Of a stretch of 64,000 nt of DNA, positions 12,501 to 24,400 are shown piece by piece (the first letter of the stretch is position 1; each line of letters begins with the position of its first letter). Position numbers and translations under genes: made by a program. The notes under the pieces were generated by a model. That model was not told where the DNA came from. It was given only the letters and a program-made list of their open reading frames with translations, and made no database searches. The DNA is from Deuterostichococcus epilithicus. Lineage: Eukaryota; Chlorophyta; Trebouxiophyceae; Prasiolales; Stichococcaceae. The stretch spans positions 992,001-1,056,000 of the forward strand of contig JAVTLE010000016.1 in NCBI GenBank assembly GCA_033439295.1, in the 5' to 3' direction.

Positions 12501-14617
12501 CGCAGTGGTCGCGCTCTTTTCGACATAGGCCAGCACATCCAGGCGAACGACCGCCTGCTGCCACGGCACCGGCGTGTCGCCCGGTGCTGCAAAACGCCAA
12601 AACGCTGAAGTTATTGTATGTCAGCGATGATCCAGCATGCAAGTCTGGCACCGGCAAATCGCCCGGCTGCACGGCACAAACAAACGTCCAAACGTTCAGC
12701 ATCCAGTCAGGGTCGGCTGTGCATGGTGTGCACGATCTTGCGGTGCCTTTCGCACGCGACTGCTGCAGCGAACCTCGAGCACAACCTCTCAGAGGGTCGC
12801 GGTGCCCCCGCGCCGCTGAGGAGTGACCAGGGCAGCACCGCAACATGCAGCGGATTTCACATAAGCCAGGGCGTGCTCACATCGAAGGGGCTGCCACACC
12901 AGCGTCGGCGCGGCCGCAGGCTGCGGCTCGGCGGCCGACTGTCGCACAAGCGGCGTCAGCGTCACCGGCCGATCCAGACTGCCGCCCACCGTGCCGCTCG
13001 TGCCTGCACCTGTAATTTACAGGTTTTTCCACGAGGTGTTGAAGGTGAGAGCCATACATGAGCGCCGGAGGGCGCTCGCCCTTTCAGAGTGCCGCACGAG
13101 CCAGCCGTACTTGTCAAGCGTGACACACCCGGGTCTGCCAGAGGTGTGTCAGGGGTCCTTCAGATGAGTAGTGCACAGGATGTAGCGCCACGGCCTTGAA
13201 CGTCGCACTGCAGCATGATGTGGAAGAAGTTTGTTTGAGCCCAAGAGGGGGCGCCTACCGTACAGGACAGCAGGACTGTTTGGCCCGGCCGCCGCAAGGA
13301 ATACCGTCTTGGGAGACGCCAGCTCTGCAGCGGCGCGGTCAGTGGCTGCCAGCACAGCGTCCGCGCGCACTTGCCGCCGGCTGGGCCACGGCTGCTCCCC
13401 GTCCCGCACCACCTGGTGACATCAGAGCCGTGACGCTGGATCGGGACATCTGCCTACCGATGGCCGCCAGTTCACCAGACATACAAGCTTCGGTTTTGTT
13501 GTTCTTTCTGCTGACAAAGATAGTCTCTGCTTTCCAGACATAGTCTTCGTCCCTCAGTCCGCCTCACGAAAGCAGTGCAGGCTGCTGTCGTGCAGGCAGC
13601 TGCCGATGGAATCAGCTGCCAGCACAGACGGCCGGCAGCTGACAATTTGCCAACAAGCACCAGGTCCCGATGCTTGGAGGTGCGCTTGCTCACCCGCACG
13701 CCAAAGACATCCAGCCGCACGGGCATGTGGCACCGCAGCAGCGTGTGCGTGTCCGCCAGCCAGCCGTCCGGCAGGGGCGCGGCCGGCCGCGACGCCTCGC
13801 ACGCCGCGCCACGCTGCACGAACCAGTGCAGCTGGCCGCCCGCTGCCACCGCAGCCACCAGCGGCGTCCTGTCATCTGCCTGCAATGAGTGCAGGGCTTG
13901 GCCCGTGGCCAGACCGACTAGACCGTATGCCGCCCATCGCTGCTCCTGGGCAGCTTGGCAACAGTACAAGACCGAAACAGTCTTTTGCTGCAGAGTGAAG
14001 ATCACTGTTGCTCAAATGGTGCCCAGGATGCGCCTCTAGTTGCCTCTGGCAAAGAGCCCACACTGCAATGGCACATGCAGGACCAATCATCAACACAATG
14101 CCACTCACCAGCTGCGCCGGCACAGAGGCGACGAGCTCGTCTGCGGCCGCCTGCAGTGTTCCCGCGTCCGTGGCTCGCGACCTACCGTAGGCGCCCAGCA
14201 CCCGCAGCCCCGCCGGCACCAGCATCTGCAGCTCCGCTGTGACACGAACGAAAGGGGTGCATCATGAGTGCCTCTGCCCCCAGCACTGAATTGTCCCACG
14301 AAGTGATCGCTGAAACACATGCCTGCACGACCAAAACCCCGTCATGACCGGACGCTCATCGCTGGTGCATGTCGACTGTGGCACATGGTATGTGCGGCTG
14401 CGGCGGCACTGGTGCACTATGCGTCCTGCGGCAGGACAAGTACGGCAAAGCACCCACCAGCCTCCCGGTCCTCGTCGACCCTGCCCAGCGGCTTGCTAGC
14501 TGTGGGAGCGCCGCGCTTCAGGAAGCCGAGGCACCGCACCGTGCTGAGGACCGCTAGTGTCGAGTCCGCGACGGCGCCAACGAGCCAGCCTGCGGGTGCC
14601 GCCGCCGGTGGTCGCAA
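9506..14617 (-). CDS. UFSP2: UFSP2-type UFM1-specific cysteine protease
   Basis: Processes the UFM1 precursor and removes UFM1 from targets, usually at the ER. The last five exons are clear and in phase: 11377-11325 ([11 protein letters not shown]), 11045-10910 ([14 protein letters not shown] with the catalytic Cys), 10504-10337 ([12 protein letters not shown]), 9917-9777 ([13 protein letters not shown] and ILDPHYTG with catalytic Asp and His) and 9618-9506 (QWVAWKRP ... [13 protein letters not shown], stop). Conserved order and spacing match plant and animal UFSP2. Upstream minus-strand segments look like the N-terminal domain: about 14617-14430 ([17 protein letters not shown]) and about 14225-14110 ([10 protein letters not shown]), with further pieces between 13.9 and 11.4 kb. 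The start codon and middle exons are not resolved; no in-frame ATG was found at the 14617 end. Confidence 0.93.
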
Positions 14618-15441
14618 GGCAGTGAGACATGCAGGAATCCCGATAGACGCTTTGTCCTGATTTTATCAAATGCATTCAAGCATCCGAATCTGAGGATGTG
14701 CCGCGCGGACCTTGGGCAGGCTGCTTGCCGCTGCCGCACGCATCGTCGAGACGCTGCTGTGCTTGCTGACCGACACGTAGCTCCCACGCCATGCTTGCAG
14801 AAGGCGAATCCTAGAGCCCAAGCTTGCACGGATGTGCTAGCACGGGGCAGGCGCTCACAGATTGAAAGTGGCTGATTTGCTGCCGGCGGCAGTGTGAAGG
14901 GTACGGATCGGGTGCTCAGGAAGCTCACTCTGCGCATGCACAGATAGTGACCGGGGATGATCTGCCGAGTCAAAGCGGAAAGATGCTCTTCTTCCATGCT
15001 GTTAGCAAATGCCAGCGCATCACTAATTGCCAGCGCATCGTTGGTCAGCGGTCTTCCTGAACCGCTGGCTGCCACCAGGCAGTCAAGCAGCCGCTGCACC
15101 GGGCCTGCATCAATGACAACAAGTTCAGAATCATTTTTGGACCTCTGATTAGAACGAGCGGATATCGAGCGGATATCTTCTGAGAGCCAGCCCGTCACAA
15201 AGGTTTGCAGGATCAGGGGTGCGTGCCAGGCAACGTACATGAAATGTCGACCTCCCACGTTGTGATTTCGGCACTGAATGTGCGTCAGAGCATGCAGCAA
15301 AGCGGCCGCCATGTATGCGTCTTTTCGATCGTTTGAAACCATGATTGATATGGTGGCAGTTGCAGCACTGGCGCAATACTCGCGTGCAGCCGTCATAGTT
15401 GCTGGTCGATGCAGTAAAGATCTGCGCATTATTACATGCAC
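14554..15441 (-). CDS. Unidentified ORF of 295 codons between UFSP2 and DPE1
   Basis: An uninterrupted ATG-initiated frame of 295 codons in a stretch that looks less GC-rich than its flanks. The N-terminal two thirds read like ordinary protein rather than Ala/Arg shadow (ELVVIDAGPVQRLLDCLV, LAISDALAFANSMEEEHL). The C-terminal third is Arg/Ser-rich and less convincing, so an intron or true end may lie earlier. The tandem 11-mer GAGCGGATATC occurs twice near 15160-15180. I recognise no domain. It could be a separate small gene, a remnant, or 5' exons of UFSP2. It faces away from DPE1, so 15442-15628 would hold the shared promoter. Confidence 0.35.
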   Translation of the reverse strand: MHVIMRRSLLHRPATMTAAREYCASAATATISIMVSNDRKDAYMAAALLHALTHIQCRNHNVGGRHFMYVAWHAPLILQTFVTGWLSEDIRSISARSNQRSKNDSELVVIDAGPVQRLLDCLVAASGSGRPLTNDALAISDALAFANSMEEEHLSALTRQIIPGHYLCMRRVSFLSTRSVPFTLPPAANQPLSICERLPRASTSVQAWALGFAFCKHGVGATCRSASTAASRRCVRQRQAACPRSARHILRFGCLNAFDKIRTKRLSGFLHVSLPCDHRRRHPQAGSLAPSRTRH

Positions 15442-15628
15442 AACTACGTCGCTGCACCTCCAGACTCGACATCTGTTCTTCGAATCTCCACTCGAAATCC
15501 TGTCTACTGCATGTTGACCGCACCGTGTCCGATTGCAGTTGACCGAGGTTGACCTTCGAAGCTCTGGGGTACGCCATTAGACCAGCTGCCTACACACTCA
15601 CCCCCAATACCGCTGCTGCCACATCAAC

Positions 15629-18600
15629 ATGCGCCTGGCCGCCGCTGGGCGGGTCAGCCGGACGTGCGCCGAGATCAGCAGCCCGCTGTGCCAGCCCTGC
15701 CGCGCCCTGCAGCCAGCTGCCCCTGGCGTGTCAGCGAGGCCGCAAGCCACACAGCGCCGCGGCCACAGCCGCCAGCTCGCCTGCATCACTATGGCGGCGG
15801 CAGTAGCGCCGAGCGCAGTGTCTCCATGGGAGGTGAGGTTTCGACTCAAAGCAGGCAGCTTGACTGAGCAAAACGGCTGGATTGATGACGCCAAGGATTG
15901 CGAGTAAGCGTCAGCTGCGGTCAGTTGCATACGCTCGCACAGATGCATAGCAATGGCAGCCATGTAGCCACAAGGCAGCAGCATACCATATTTGTAGACA
16001 CGGACGGTCGAGAGCTGTCTAACAGGCTCGAGCAGCCGTGCGCCGCGCACCTGTCTTCGCGATCAGACACCCGTGACAATATGAGCATGCAGTCGCACGG
16101 CTGCGCGCGGCACGGGTGATCACCGTCACTGCCCGAAGTCATCCCTCGGGCAGGGCTGGCGGCGCAGGAGGTGGCCAACACCGCAGGAGGTGGTGGGCGA
16201 CTTGGGCAAGTGGTACGGGAAGCGAGTGGTACGGGAAGCGTCTGGATGCTGACGCCGCTTCCTGGTGTCAGCTACCTTCGCAGGAACAATCCGCAGACGG
16301 GTTCGGCGGCATATAAAAAGGTGGAGGACCTCGCGGGCGACCTGGGCAAGCTGCAGAGCCGCTCACACCACTTTGCGCTCAAACCCTCCGCAGGCGGGGC
16401 TGGCAGCATATAAGGAGGTGGCCTTGGCGGGCGACCTGGGCAAGGAGTATGGCGAGAACACGTCCAGCCCGCCAAAGGGCCGCCGCGCGGGCGTGCTGCT
16501 GCACCCCACCTCGCTGCCGGGGCCCTACGGCGTCGGTACCATCGGCGCGGAGGCGATGCGCTTCGTGGACTGGCTCGCCTCGGCCGGCATGCAGGCGAGA
16601 CATTCCGTTGCTGGTGCAGCGACACCCCACCACCCGTGTCCGATGCTGCTTGGTGGCGCTGCCTGGCTGTTGCGGCAGGGGCTCTGCTGGTGCGCAAGTC
16701 CCAGCCGTGGCAGGTGCTGCCCCTGGTGCTGTAGGAGGATGCCCCGAGGGTGGATTTTCAGACCCGGCTCTCGTATGCATCTCTGCCAAACGTCCTGGCG
16801 GAAACTGACCCGATGTCCCGGCACGCCTGCACAGTTGTGGCAGGTGCTGCCGTTGGTGCCGCCGGAGGACACGTACTGGAGCCCCTACTCGGGGCTGGAC
16901 GCGCTGTGCGGCAACCCGCTCATGATCGACCTGGAGGACCTGGTCACGCGCGGCCTGATGGACGCCGCTGAACTGCCCAAAAAGGTTCCCTGTTGAACTC
17001 CAATCTCGGTCTCCTTCATCTCTCCATTTACTTCAGCCCTGGTCTGCTCGCGCGTGGCGTCGATCCGCCCACAACCACAGGGTGAGGGGTTGAGGGCCTC
17101 CTACAGTCCGCCCACGCTGCAGCGTTTGGTCGCGCCTAAGCGTCGTGTCTCTCTGTACTGCACCTCAGACGTGTGTGGTGGACCGACTGCCGCTTGGGGG
17201 CTAGCGGAGCCATCTTGATGTGGGTGCGGCTGCGCTTCGAGTTGCAGCCCATCGACCTCAGGCTATAGCCTGCCACCTGGTCACTGTACGCGGGCATCTG
17301 AGTGTCGGAGGGACTGCAAGCTGCTGAGGCGTTGGGTGCAGGTGCCGGCTGCGGATGCTGTATTCCCTGAGGCTGCGACTTTCCTGCTTCTCGTACCAAG
17401 AGCGATAGCATCACTCACGACTGCTGAGTGCAGGTGCCAGTGGCGGACGCGGTGTTTCCGGAGGTGCGCAAGGTGAAGGCGCCGCTGCTAACGAAGGCCT
17501 GCCAGCGCCTGCTCACCGACGACCGCTTTGCGGGTGCGGCTCGACCCTGCCCCCCTCCCGCCTGCCTTGGATGCTGTGGAACCATCTCAAGGAGATCGTG
17601 CAGCCCAACAAGGCAGTGATCTGGCCTTGTAGCAATCTCAGCTCGCGTCTCAAGGCCAGTGTTGCTCCTGGGCGCAAACACATCCATGCAACACCTTGTA
17701 ACCATCGCCAAGCCTTGCACCGACACACCAGAAAACAGCAGATCGTGCACGCCACAGGCATGCGGGTGGAGCTGAGCGCGTTCAGGAAGGTCAACGCGTG
17801 GGTGGAGGAGTCGGCGCTGTTCTTTGCGCTGACGCAGGCGCCCGGCACCTCCATGATGGCCTGGTGGGACTGGCCGGCGCCCCTTCGCTCGCGGTGCGCC
17901 CCCAGCATGTGTCGCCTGAGCAGATGTCCGTGCGACCTCCACCGGCACGGCCGAGGCTGCTCGACGCCGGTGTGGACGGCCGCACGCATTTGCCTGGCGC
18001 GGCTGTGCTTGATGGATGCCTCCCGGAGACAGCGAGCCTCTGCGTGCTGATCGCCGCTGGGATCCGGCTGTTCCCACATGCTGTGAGACTGCATGGCCGC
18101 CTTTGCGCAGCCGCCGGGCAACTGCGCTCCAGCCATGCCAGACTAGTGGTCAACGCTGCGGCCACTCGTCATGCCCATTGATGTGGTGCCTGATGCCTGT
18201 GCAGGGACTCCAAAGCGGTCCAGGCGGCGCGGGAGGAGCACCGGGAGGCTATCGAGTTGTTTGTCGCCGAGCAGTACTTGTTCGACAAGCAGTGGACCGC
18301 AGTCAAGGTGCGCAAATGTGATTCTGCCTGCAACTCCAGGCACTGCTGCAGCGTCCATGCAGCCTGTAGACGGGCGGCTGGTGTTGCACGAGTGGTGTGC
18401 CTGTTCGTTTCCTGAAAGCGCTTGCCGCCACATCGCTCACTGGAGCCTTGAGCCGCCTGGCCCCACAACAGTCAAGCCCGCATGCGCACGGTCTAGCCTG
18501 CCCCCTGCTGGCACGGGTCAGCAGTCACCTGTCCATACGGCAGTCGACCGCTCGCGGCCTCATCGACCCTTAAGCGCGTCGGCGCCGCAGGCGTACGCCA

Positions 18601-21054
18601 ATGCCAACGGTGTGAGCATTGTGGGCGACATCCCCATCTACGTCGGCGCCCAGTCCGCCGACGTGTGGGCGAACCAGCAGCTGTTCGAGCTGAGTGACAC
18701 GGGCGCCCCGGAACTGGTGTCCGGCGTGCCGCCCGACGCGTTCTCGGAGACGGGGCAGCTGTGGGGCAGCCCCCTCTTCAACTGGGCGGTGAGTGGCGCC
18801 CTCCCCCGCCCTGGCCGCGTGACAGGCCCCGCCTGAAGCCTTGGATGAGCAGCGACCACGAGCTGCCTGCATTGGGCATGGGGTGCACCATCAACCCCCG
18901 ACCTGCGAGCCACGGTGACCCGTCTGCAGCATCCCCGTAGCTGCTGCTGCTGCTGCGCTGCCGACCTCAAACCATCCAGATGTTCCAGGTGTCGTGGGCA
19001 TGCGCGCCACTGCCATGAGCCCAGCGTCATACAGATCCTGACTGCGCCATGACACCACAAACCCTAGCCCCTTGCCCCTGCCGCAGGCACACGAGGCGGA
19101 GGGCTACAAGTGGTGGGCGCAGCGCCTGGGGCGCGTGTTCTCAATGCACAACGAGACGCGCATCGACCACTTCCGGGGCTTTACCGGCTACTGGGCGGTG
19201 AAAGCGGATGCCAAGACCGCCATGGGCGGCGAGTGGCGCAAGGGCCCCGGCAAGCGCCTCTTCGACGCGCTCACGCGGGTGGGCAGAATGCGCCAGCACG
19301 CTGGAATGGAAGGGCGGCTCTGTGCGCGCACGCTGACGAGCTGGTGATGGTATTGTGAAAGTGCGGCTGCGCTTGGGTCCTCCTGCGCAAGGGGCTATCT
19401 GCGCTCAGGCACTGGACGCACTCTTCATGCTGTACCCTGACAGTCATGTGTCTCCCATAGTGAATGCTGCCGTGGACGAAGGCAGACGAGGGGAGGAGGA
19501 CCCGGGGCCCACCTGCCACCGCAGCGCTGCAACCGGCCTGCGCCCCCCAAATCCCTCAGCAACGTGCATGATGGCGGATCCTGGGTCCCTAAACCCTAAA
19601 CCCTGCACATGACATTGTGTGGTGCCACACGCAGCAACTGGGGGATGTGCCCATCATTGCGGAGGACCTGGGCGTGATCACGCCGGACGTGGTGCAGCTG
19701 CGGGAGGACATCGGCGCGCCGGGAATGGCGGTGCTGCAGTTTGCGTGGGGCTCCGGCGGCGCCAACACCCACCTGCCGCACAACCACTACGAGAACTGCG
19801 TCGTGTACCCAGGTGCGTGTGGCTGCCTTCACTCGTTCCCGCACACATGCGGTCCAGTTCCCGCTCAAAGATGCCAGGCTGTTGGGTGCCGCCCCTGGAC
19901 CCCAATGCTGCCGGCACGTGACGCATATCTCGGTGGAAGGCTCATACAACAGGAATGGCTCGGCGCCCCAGCGACGCCAGTGGCGAGGTCAGATCTGTTG
20001 CCATAGATTCCTCACATCCATGGGCGACTCACACCAGCTGCAATGACAGATACTGGAGCGCATGTGCGCACATGGAGCGCAGGTTTGCGCACCACGATTG
20101 AAGCCCCAAAGGGCTCGCCCTGATGGCCACGCCCCCCGGGCAAGAATGCAAACGAGCAGAACAAGCTCGCCTCAATGTTGCCGCAGGCACGCACGACAAT
20201 GGCACGGCCGCGGGGTGGTGGGATGATGAGGCGTCCGATGACGACAAGCAGTTCCTGCAGGCGTAAGCACCACAAGGCTTCACACTTGCATGCATCCCCT
20301 GCTTTGCCTCTGACGATGTGCGCCTGATACGTCTGGTCCTGCTCCCAAGCAGCTTCCTCGCGCGCGATCCGCGGCCTGCCAAGCTTGCCAGCGCAGCAGC
20401 ATCGAGTGCCGTGCTGCCACGAGCATCTGCACGATGTCGAGCGCGGCCCAGCACATGTCCTGAAGAGCGTCGACTCTTCCCGACTCTCTGCTGAACACAT
20501 TCTACCTCGCTCCGCAGGTACCTGGGCAAGGAGGAGGTCACGGACCCGGCCTACACCCTCATCGAGGTCGGCATGCGGTCGGTCGGCAAGACCACCATCT
20601 TCACCATGCAGGCGAGCCCTCCCGCATTGCTGCATTCTCTGATGCATGCTTCAGGCCGCGTGTCTCGAAACCACAGCAGAGGATACAGCTGGCACGCGCA
20701 GACCTGCTGAGGCATATTCAGAGCACTCTGGAGTGGCTGCACAAAGCTCCCCGAAACACTCGGGCAACAGTATGTGTTTCAGTCGCACACCCGACTTGAC
20801 ACCATGTGACATAAACCTCTGTGGCATGAATCTTGGTGCACACCCCCAAACAGGACGTCATGCGGCTGGGCAACGAGGGCCGCATGAACCGCCCCGGCCG
20901 CGCCGAGGGCAACTGGGCCTGGCGCGTCGGCGAGCCGTCTGTGTGGGCGTCGCTGTCCGAGGAGGCCGCCCAGCTGAGGACCATGGCCGAGACCTTCGAC
21001 CGGCTGCCGCCGCGCGAGGTGGCGGCCAGCAGCAAGGGCCCGGAGAAGCCGTAG
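15629..21054 (+). CDS. DPE1: 4-alpha-glucanotransferase (plastid disproportionating enzyme, DPE1/MalQ family)
   Basis: GH77 enzyme that transfers glucan units between maltooligosaccharides during starch metabolism. Twelve exons (15629-15832, 16394-16594, 16835-16984, 17434-17533, 17758-17893, 18205-18307, 18591-18788, 19087-19278, 19635-19812, 20187-20262, 20518-20611, 20854-21054) join in phase to 610 residues. The first about 55 residues are Arg/Ser/Ala-rich, consistent with a transit peptide. Motifs: GVLLHPTSLPGPYGVGTIG, WQVLPLVPP, YSGLDALCGNP, WWDWPAPLR, GDIPIYVG, RIDHFRGF (nucleophile Asp), IIAEDLGVIT (acid/base Glu), GTHDNGTAAGWW. The usual GTHDND is GTHDNG here. Two introns begin with GC (16595 and 20612). 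Introns 1 and 2 carry decayed copies of the next exon. Confidence 0.96.
16151..16455 (+). repeat. Three copies of the DPE1 exon 2 start, two decayed
   Basis: The string encoding GDLGK, preceded by related sequence, occurs near 16199, 16339 and 16432; the last is the coding copy (exon from 16394). Copies two and three share CCGCAG, GGCGGCATATAA or GGCAGCATATAA, and GGCGACCTGGGCAAG. The first two lie in intron 1. Confidence 0.8.
16703..16871 (+). repeat. Decayed copy of DPE1 exon 3 start, with stop codon
   Basis: TGGCAGGTGCTGCC at 16708 repeats at 16838 (real exon, WQVLPLVPPED). The upstream copy reads WQVLPLVL then TAG then ED, 130 bp before the functional one, inside intron 2. Confidence 0.85.
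19587..19603 (+). repeat. Interstitial telomere-like repeat in a DPE1 intron
   Basis: CCCTAAACCCTAAACCC, more than two plant-type telomere units, lies in the intron before the exon at 19635. Confidence 0.75.
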
Positions 21055-21493
21055 GGAGGCGGGCCATGACTACCGGGGACAGGCACCGCGCTGGCGCCAC
21101 ACCCGAGCAAGGCATGCGGTCCAGCCAGAGTCTAATGGGAGTTTGCCTCCTCGCGTCTTATCCCTAGGTGGTACGCGTTTGTCACACGTCGTCGCATGTT
21201 GGGGAAGCTCGGAAAAGGGACCTCGGGCAATGGGGTCGCTGCTGCCTCGGCTGCTGCCTTGGCCATTGATTGTCGCTAAGGGTGACTGTCCCCCAAACTT
21301 CGCTGAAGATTGTTCGGCTGTGTACCGTGAGGGGAAGAGGTCGTTATAAGTCAAGCGATTCCACTCGTGCTCGTTTGACCACCCTAGAACCAGCATCATC
21401 GATGCTCTCTGGCAACCTGGACGCGACACCACTGCACAAACCACGGCCCTCCGCCTGCTACCTACCCCTCGTCTCCCCACTGTGTGCTCGCCC
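21055..21493. other. Intergenic, convergent 3' ends of DPE1 and ZW10
   Basis: Between the DPE1 stop (plus) and the ZW10 stop (minus). No ORF, RNA or repeat was recognised; no TGTAA was seen. Confidence 0.4.
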
Positions 21494-24400
21494 TTACGCC
21501 TCGATCTCGGCCAGCACCTGCGGCCGTGGAAGTACCAGTGTCGGGTCACAATTTTCAGCCAAGGCCAGCGCATTGCCTCCGCAAGCCCGGAACCCTGGCA
21601 CCAGCCTCGCAGCTGTCGCCACTACCCTGGCGTTGGGGCATCAACCCAGCGCATGCAGACCCCGCATATACATTCACAGACCCTTGAAACAAGATTGCGC
21701 CAGGAGCTTCTCCCGCCACACAAACAGGTATGCGTGGATACAGCTGCGCTGCGGGCCGGCAGACCGACCTGGGAGCGCATGTCGGTGGGCTCGAATAGGG
21801 CGCGCACGAGGTGCGACACCTGCGGCCCGCCAAAGCCGCGCGCCTGTAGCGCCCCCGTGCCCCACCAGTCCCGGATGTCCGCCAGCCGCGCGTTGAGCAC
21901 CTCCAGCAGCACCTGCGCGGCGCAGCAGCAGGGCGGCTGTGACGGTAAGGCGGCGGCGGCGGCCAGCATCGAGTCAGTCCAGATTCGACCGGCGACAGCC
22001 GATCGAGCATTGCGAGCCCTGCAAATACCCCGCTGCATGCCAGCTGCAGCCGGTGGCGCTGGTGCATCAGGGATGCGCCAGCCCCCGGAGGATGCACCGG
22101 CCTGCGACAGAGAGGCGGGCACGCCTGCTGCTGCAACAGCGCGGGCGCGGCATCGCCTGCGAGGTGCACCTCAAAACCACCGCCGCAGCAGGGCCAGCCT
22201 GCAGCTGCAGCGGCGAGGGCACGGCATCGGCTGCACGATGCATCGCAGCACTGCAAAAGGAGGCACGAACCTGCAGCTGCAGCAGCGCCGGCGTGGCGTC
22301 GCGCACGGCCTGCAGCAGCAGCTCGCGCGCATCCGCAGGCTTGAGCGGCCCCGCCATGGCGGCGGGGCCGTCGTCGACGAGCGTGTGCAATATCTGCGGC
22401 AGCTCCTCCGACTCCTCCATTCCGATGTCCCGCATCGCCAGGATGTCGCCTGCGGGCGGCGCGGTTGGACTGGGCTGAGGTCACGACCATGAGCAAGGCT
22501 GCACATGACGTCGTGCAGTGTCTGCGCCAGCTCTTCTGAGTCACTGACCGCCGATGTCCCGCTCGCCCAGATGCCGCCTGTGCACGGCAGGTGGTCCGAA
22601 TCGAGAGCCTCGATAACTCCTGGGCCTGGACTGAAACATGCAGAAGCTCGATTTCAGATGGTGTCGCAAAACATTTGGCTGCGGTGTGACGGCGCCCGCA
22701 GCTGCCGCAGCCAACCTTTCGACAATGGTGCTTGGGCGGGCGCCTTGCTGGGTGTTTTGCATTGAGTCGGCCAGCCGTGTCTGGCGGTCACCGGCTGGCT
22801 GTCACCAGCAGCCAGCAACTTCCATCCGTGGCGCACCAATGATGCTGGCGAGCGTGGACTGCAGCAGCGCGGAGGCGACGGCCACGTGCGCCGCCGGCGG
22901 CAGCACGCCGGCAAGCACGGCGCCGCATCGGCGTAGCGCCGCCAGCAGCTGGGCAACCACCTTGCGCGCTGTGATGCCTCGTGCCGCCACTTGCACCTGC
23001 GTTGAGCATGCGATGACTCTTCAGCTTGTCAAGAAAGGACAGCAGCTCGAAAGGAAGCCTGATCAGAAAAGTTTGGTTCAGCGTCCCCAAAGGACTCACA
23101 AAGATCAATGTGGGACTGCAGTTTCCAAAGTAGACCGGAATCCCCACGATGTACCACGCAGCGCAGAAACGAAGTGTCCTTCAACCATGGTCGGCGCCGG
23201 CGAGCAGCCCTGCGAGCTGCGCCGCGCGCTGACGGCAACCTAAACCAGACTTCTACACGAAACCTACTGCCACCTGAGGGGGCTGTACCTTGCGGAAGTG
23301 GTCGGCGCCGGCCAGCAGCTCCGCGAGCTGCGCCGCCTGCGCGGCGATGAGCGCCGACAGCGTGCCGCTCGCGGCGGCCCGCAGCGCCGACGCGTCGCCG
23401 TCAAAGTCCAAGGCGGGGCCATGGCCGGCTGCAGCGGAACTGCCGCCTGCAGCGGAGGCGGTGGCGGAGGGTGCGGTGGCGGAGGCGGTGGACTGGGATT
23501 CCGCCGCAAGGTCACCGAGCGCCGGGTGGGTCTCGGGCACCGCCGCCAGCAGCGCGGCCAGGTGCCAGGCGTCATTGTGCCGCAGTGCCGCCAGCTGTGG
23601 CACCTGGCGCAGGTTGAACCCACAGGGCGCTTGTCAGGCATGTGCGGGGCGAGGCTCGACGCAGAGAGAATCCGCCAGCATGCATGGCGAAGGGCATTGA
23701 TGCATGGCAGATCGGCGGCAGCAGGTCAGTGGCCGCAGCACTCGTGGCCGCTCCTCTGCAGATGCGCTGCGGCACATCCCTGATGAGTGTTGGGGTGAAG
23801 GGTATGTTTCGGTTTAGGGTTTACGGTTCCAGATGTGGGTGGCCAAAGGTTGCGGTCGGCAGCAGTTCAGAAGCACGAGGAGCGTCGGCGGCCCTACTGC
23901 CACGAAGCTGCGTCTGAAATGCGGCCACGCCAAGCTGCTGGACGTCTCCGGGGGCTGCGAGGGTCCCACCTGCAGCTGCGCGGCCCCCGCCGGCGGCGCC
24001 ATCAGCAGCGACGCGATGTCGCGCACCGCGCCCGCCATGAGGCCCGCCACCGCAGGGCTGCCTGCGGCGACCGCCTCCCCCAGGGCCTCGCGCACGAGCG
24101 CCGCCAGCCCCGCACCCCTCCGCGTGACCATGTACTGGCCTGTGGGGCGGGCGCCGGCATGCTGCTTTCACTACACTTGTCGTGTGCACAGCAGAGAGGC
24201 CCCGGGGCAGCATTGCATGCCCAAGCCCAGAGCACGGATGGGGGCACCCACGAGAAGAGCAGCAGCACCCGAGCAGCACTTGGGGGCCGGCGTCTGGAAG
24301 CGCATCCAGGGACGGCGTCTGCTGCAGTTTTCTAGGTGAGGACGGCGCGCACCGACGTTGAGGTGCTGCATGCCTTCGGGGCCGCCGCCGGCATACACGT

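Noticed and set aside
21555-22544. 329-codon minus-strand open frame
   Set aside because: Crosses ZW10 exons in the wrong frame and is Arg/Cys-rich; the conserved residues are in another frame.
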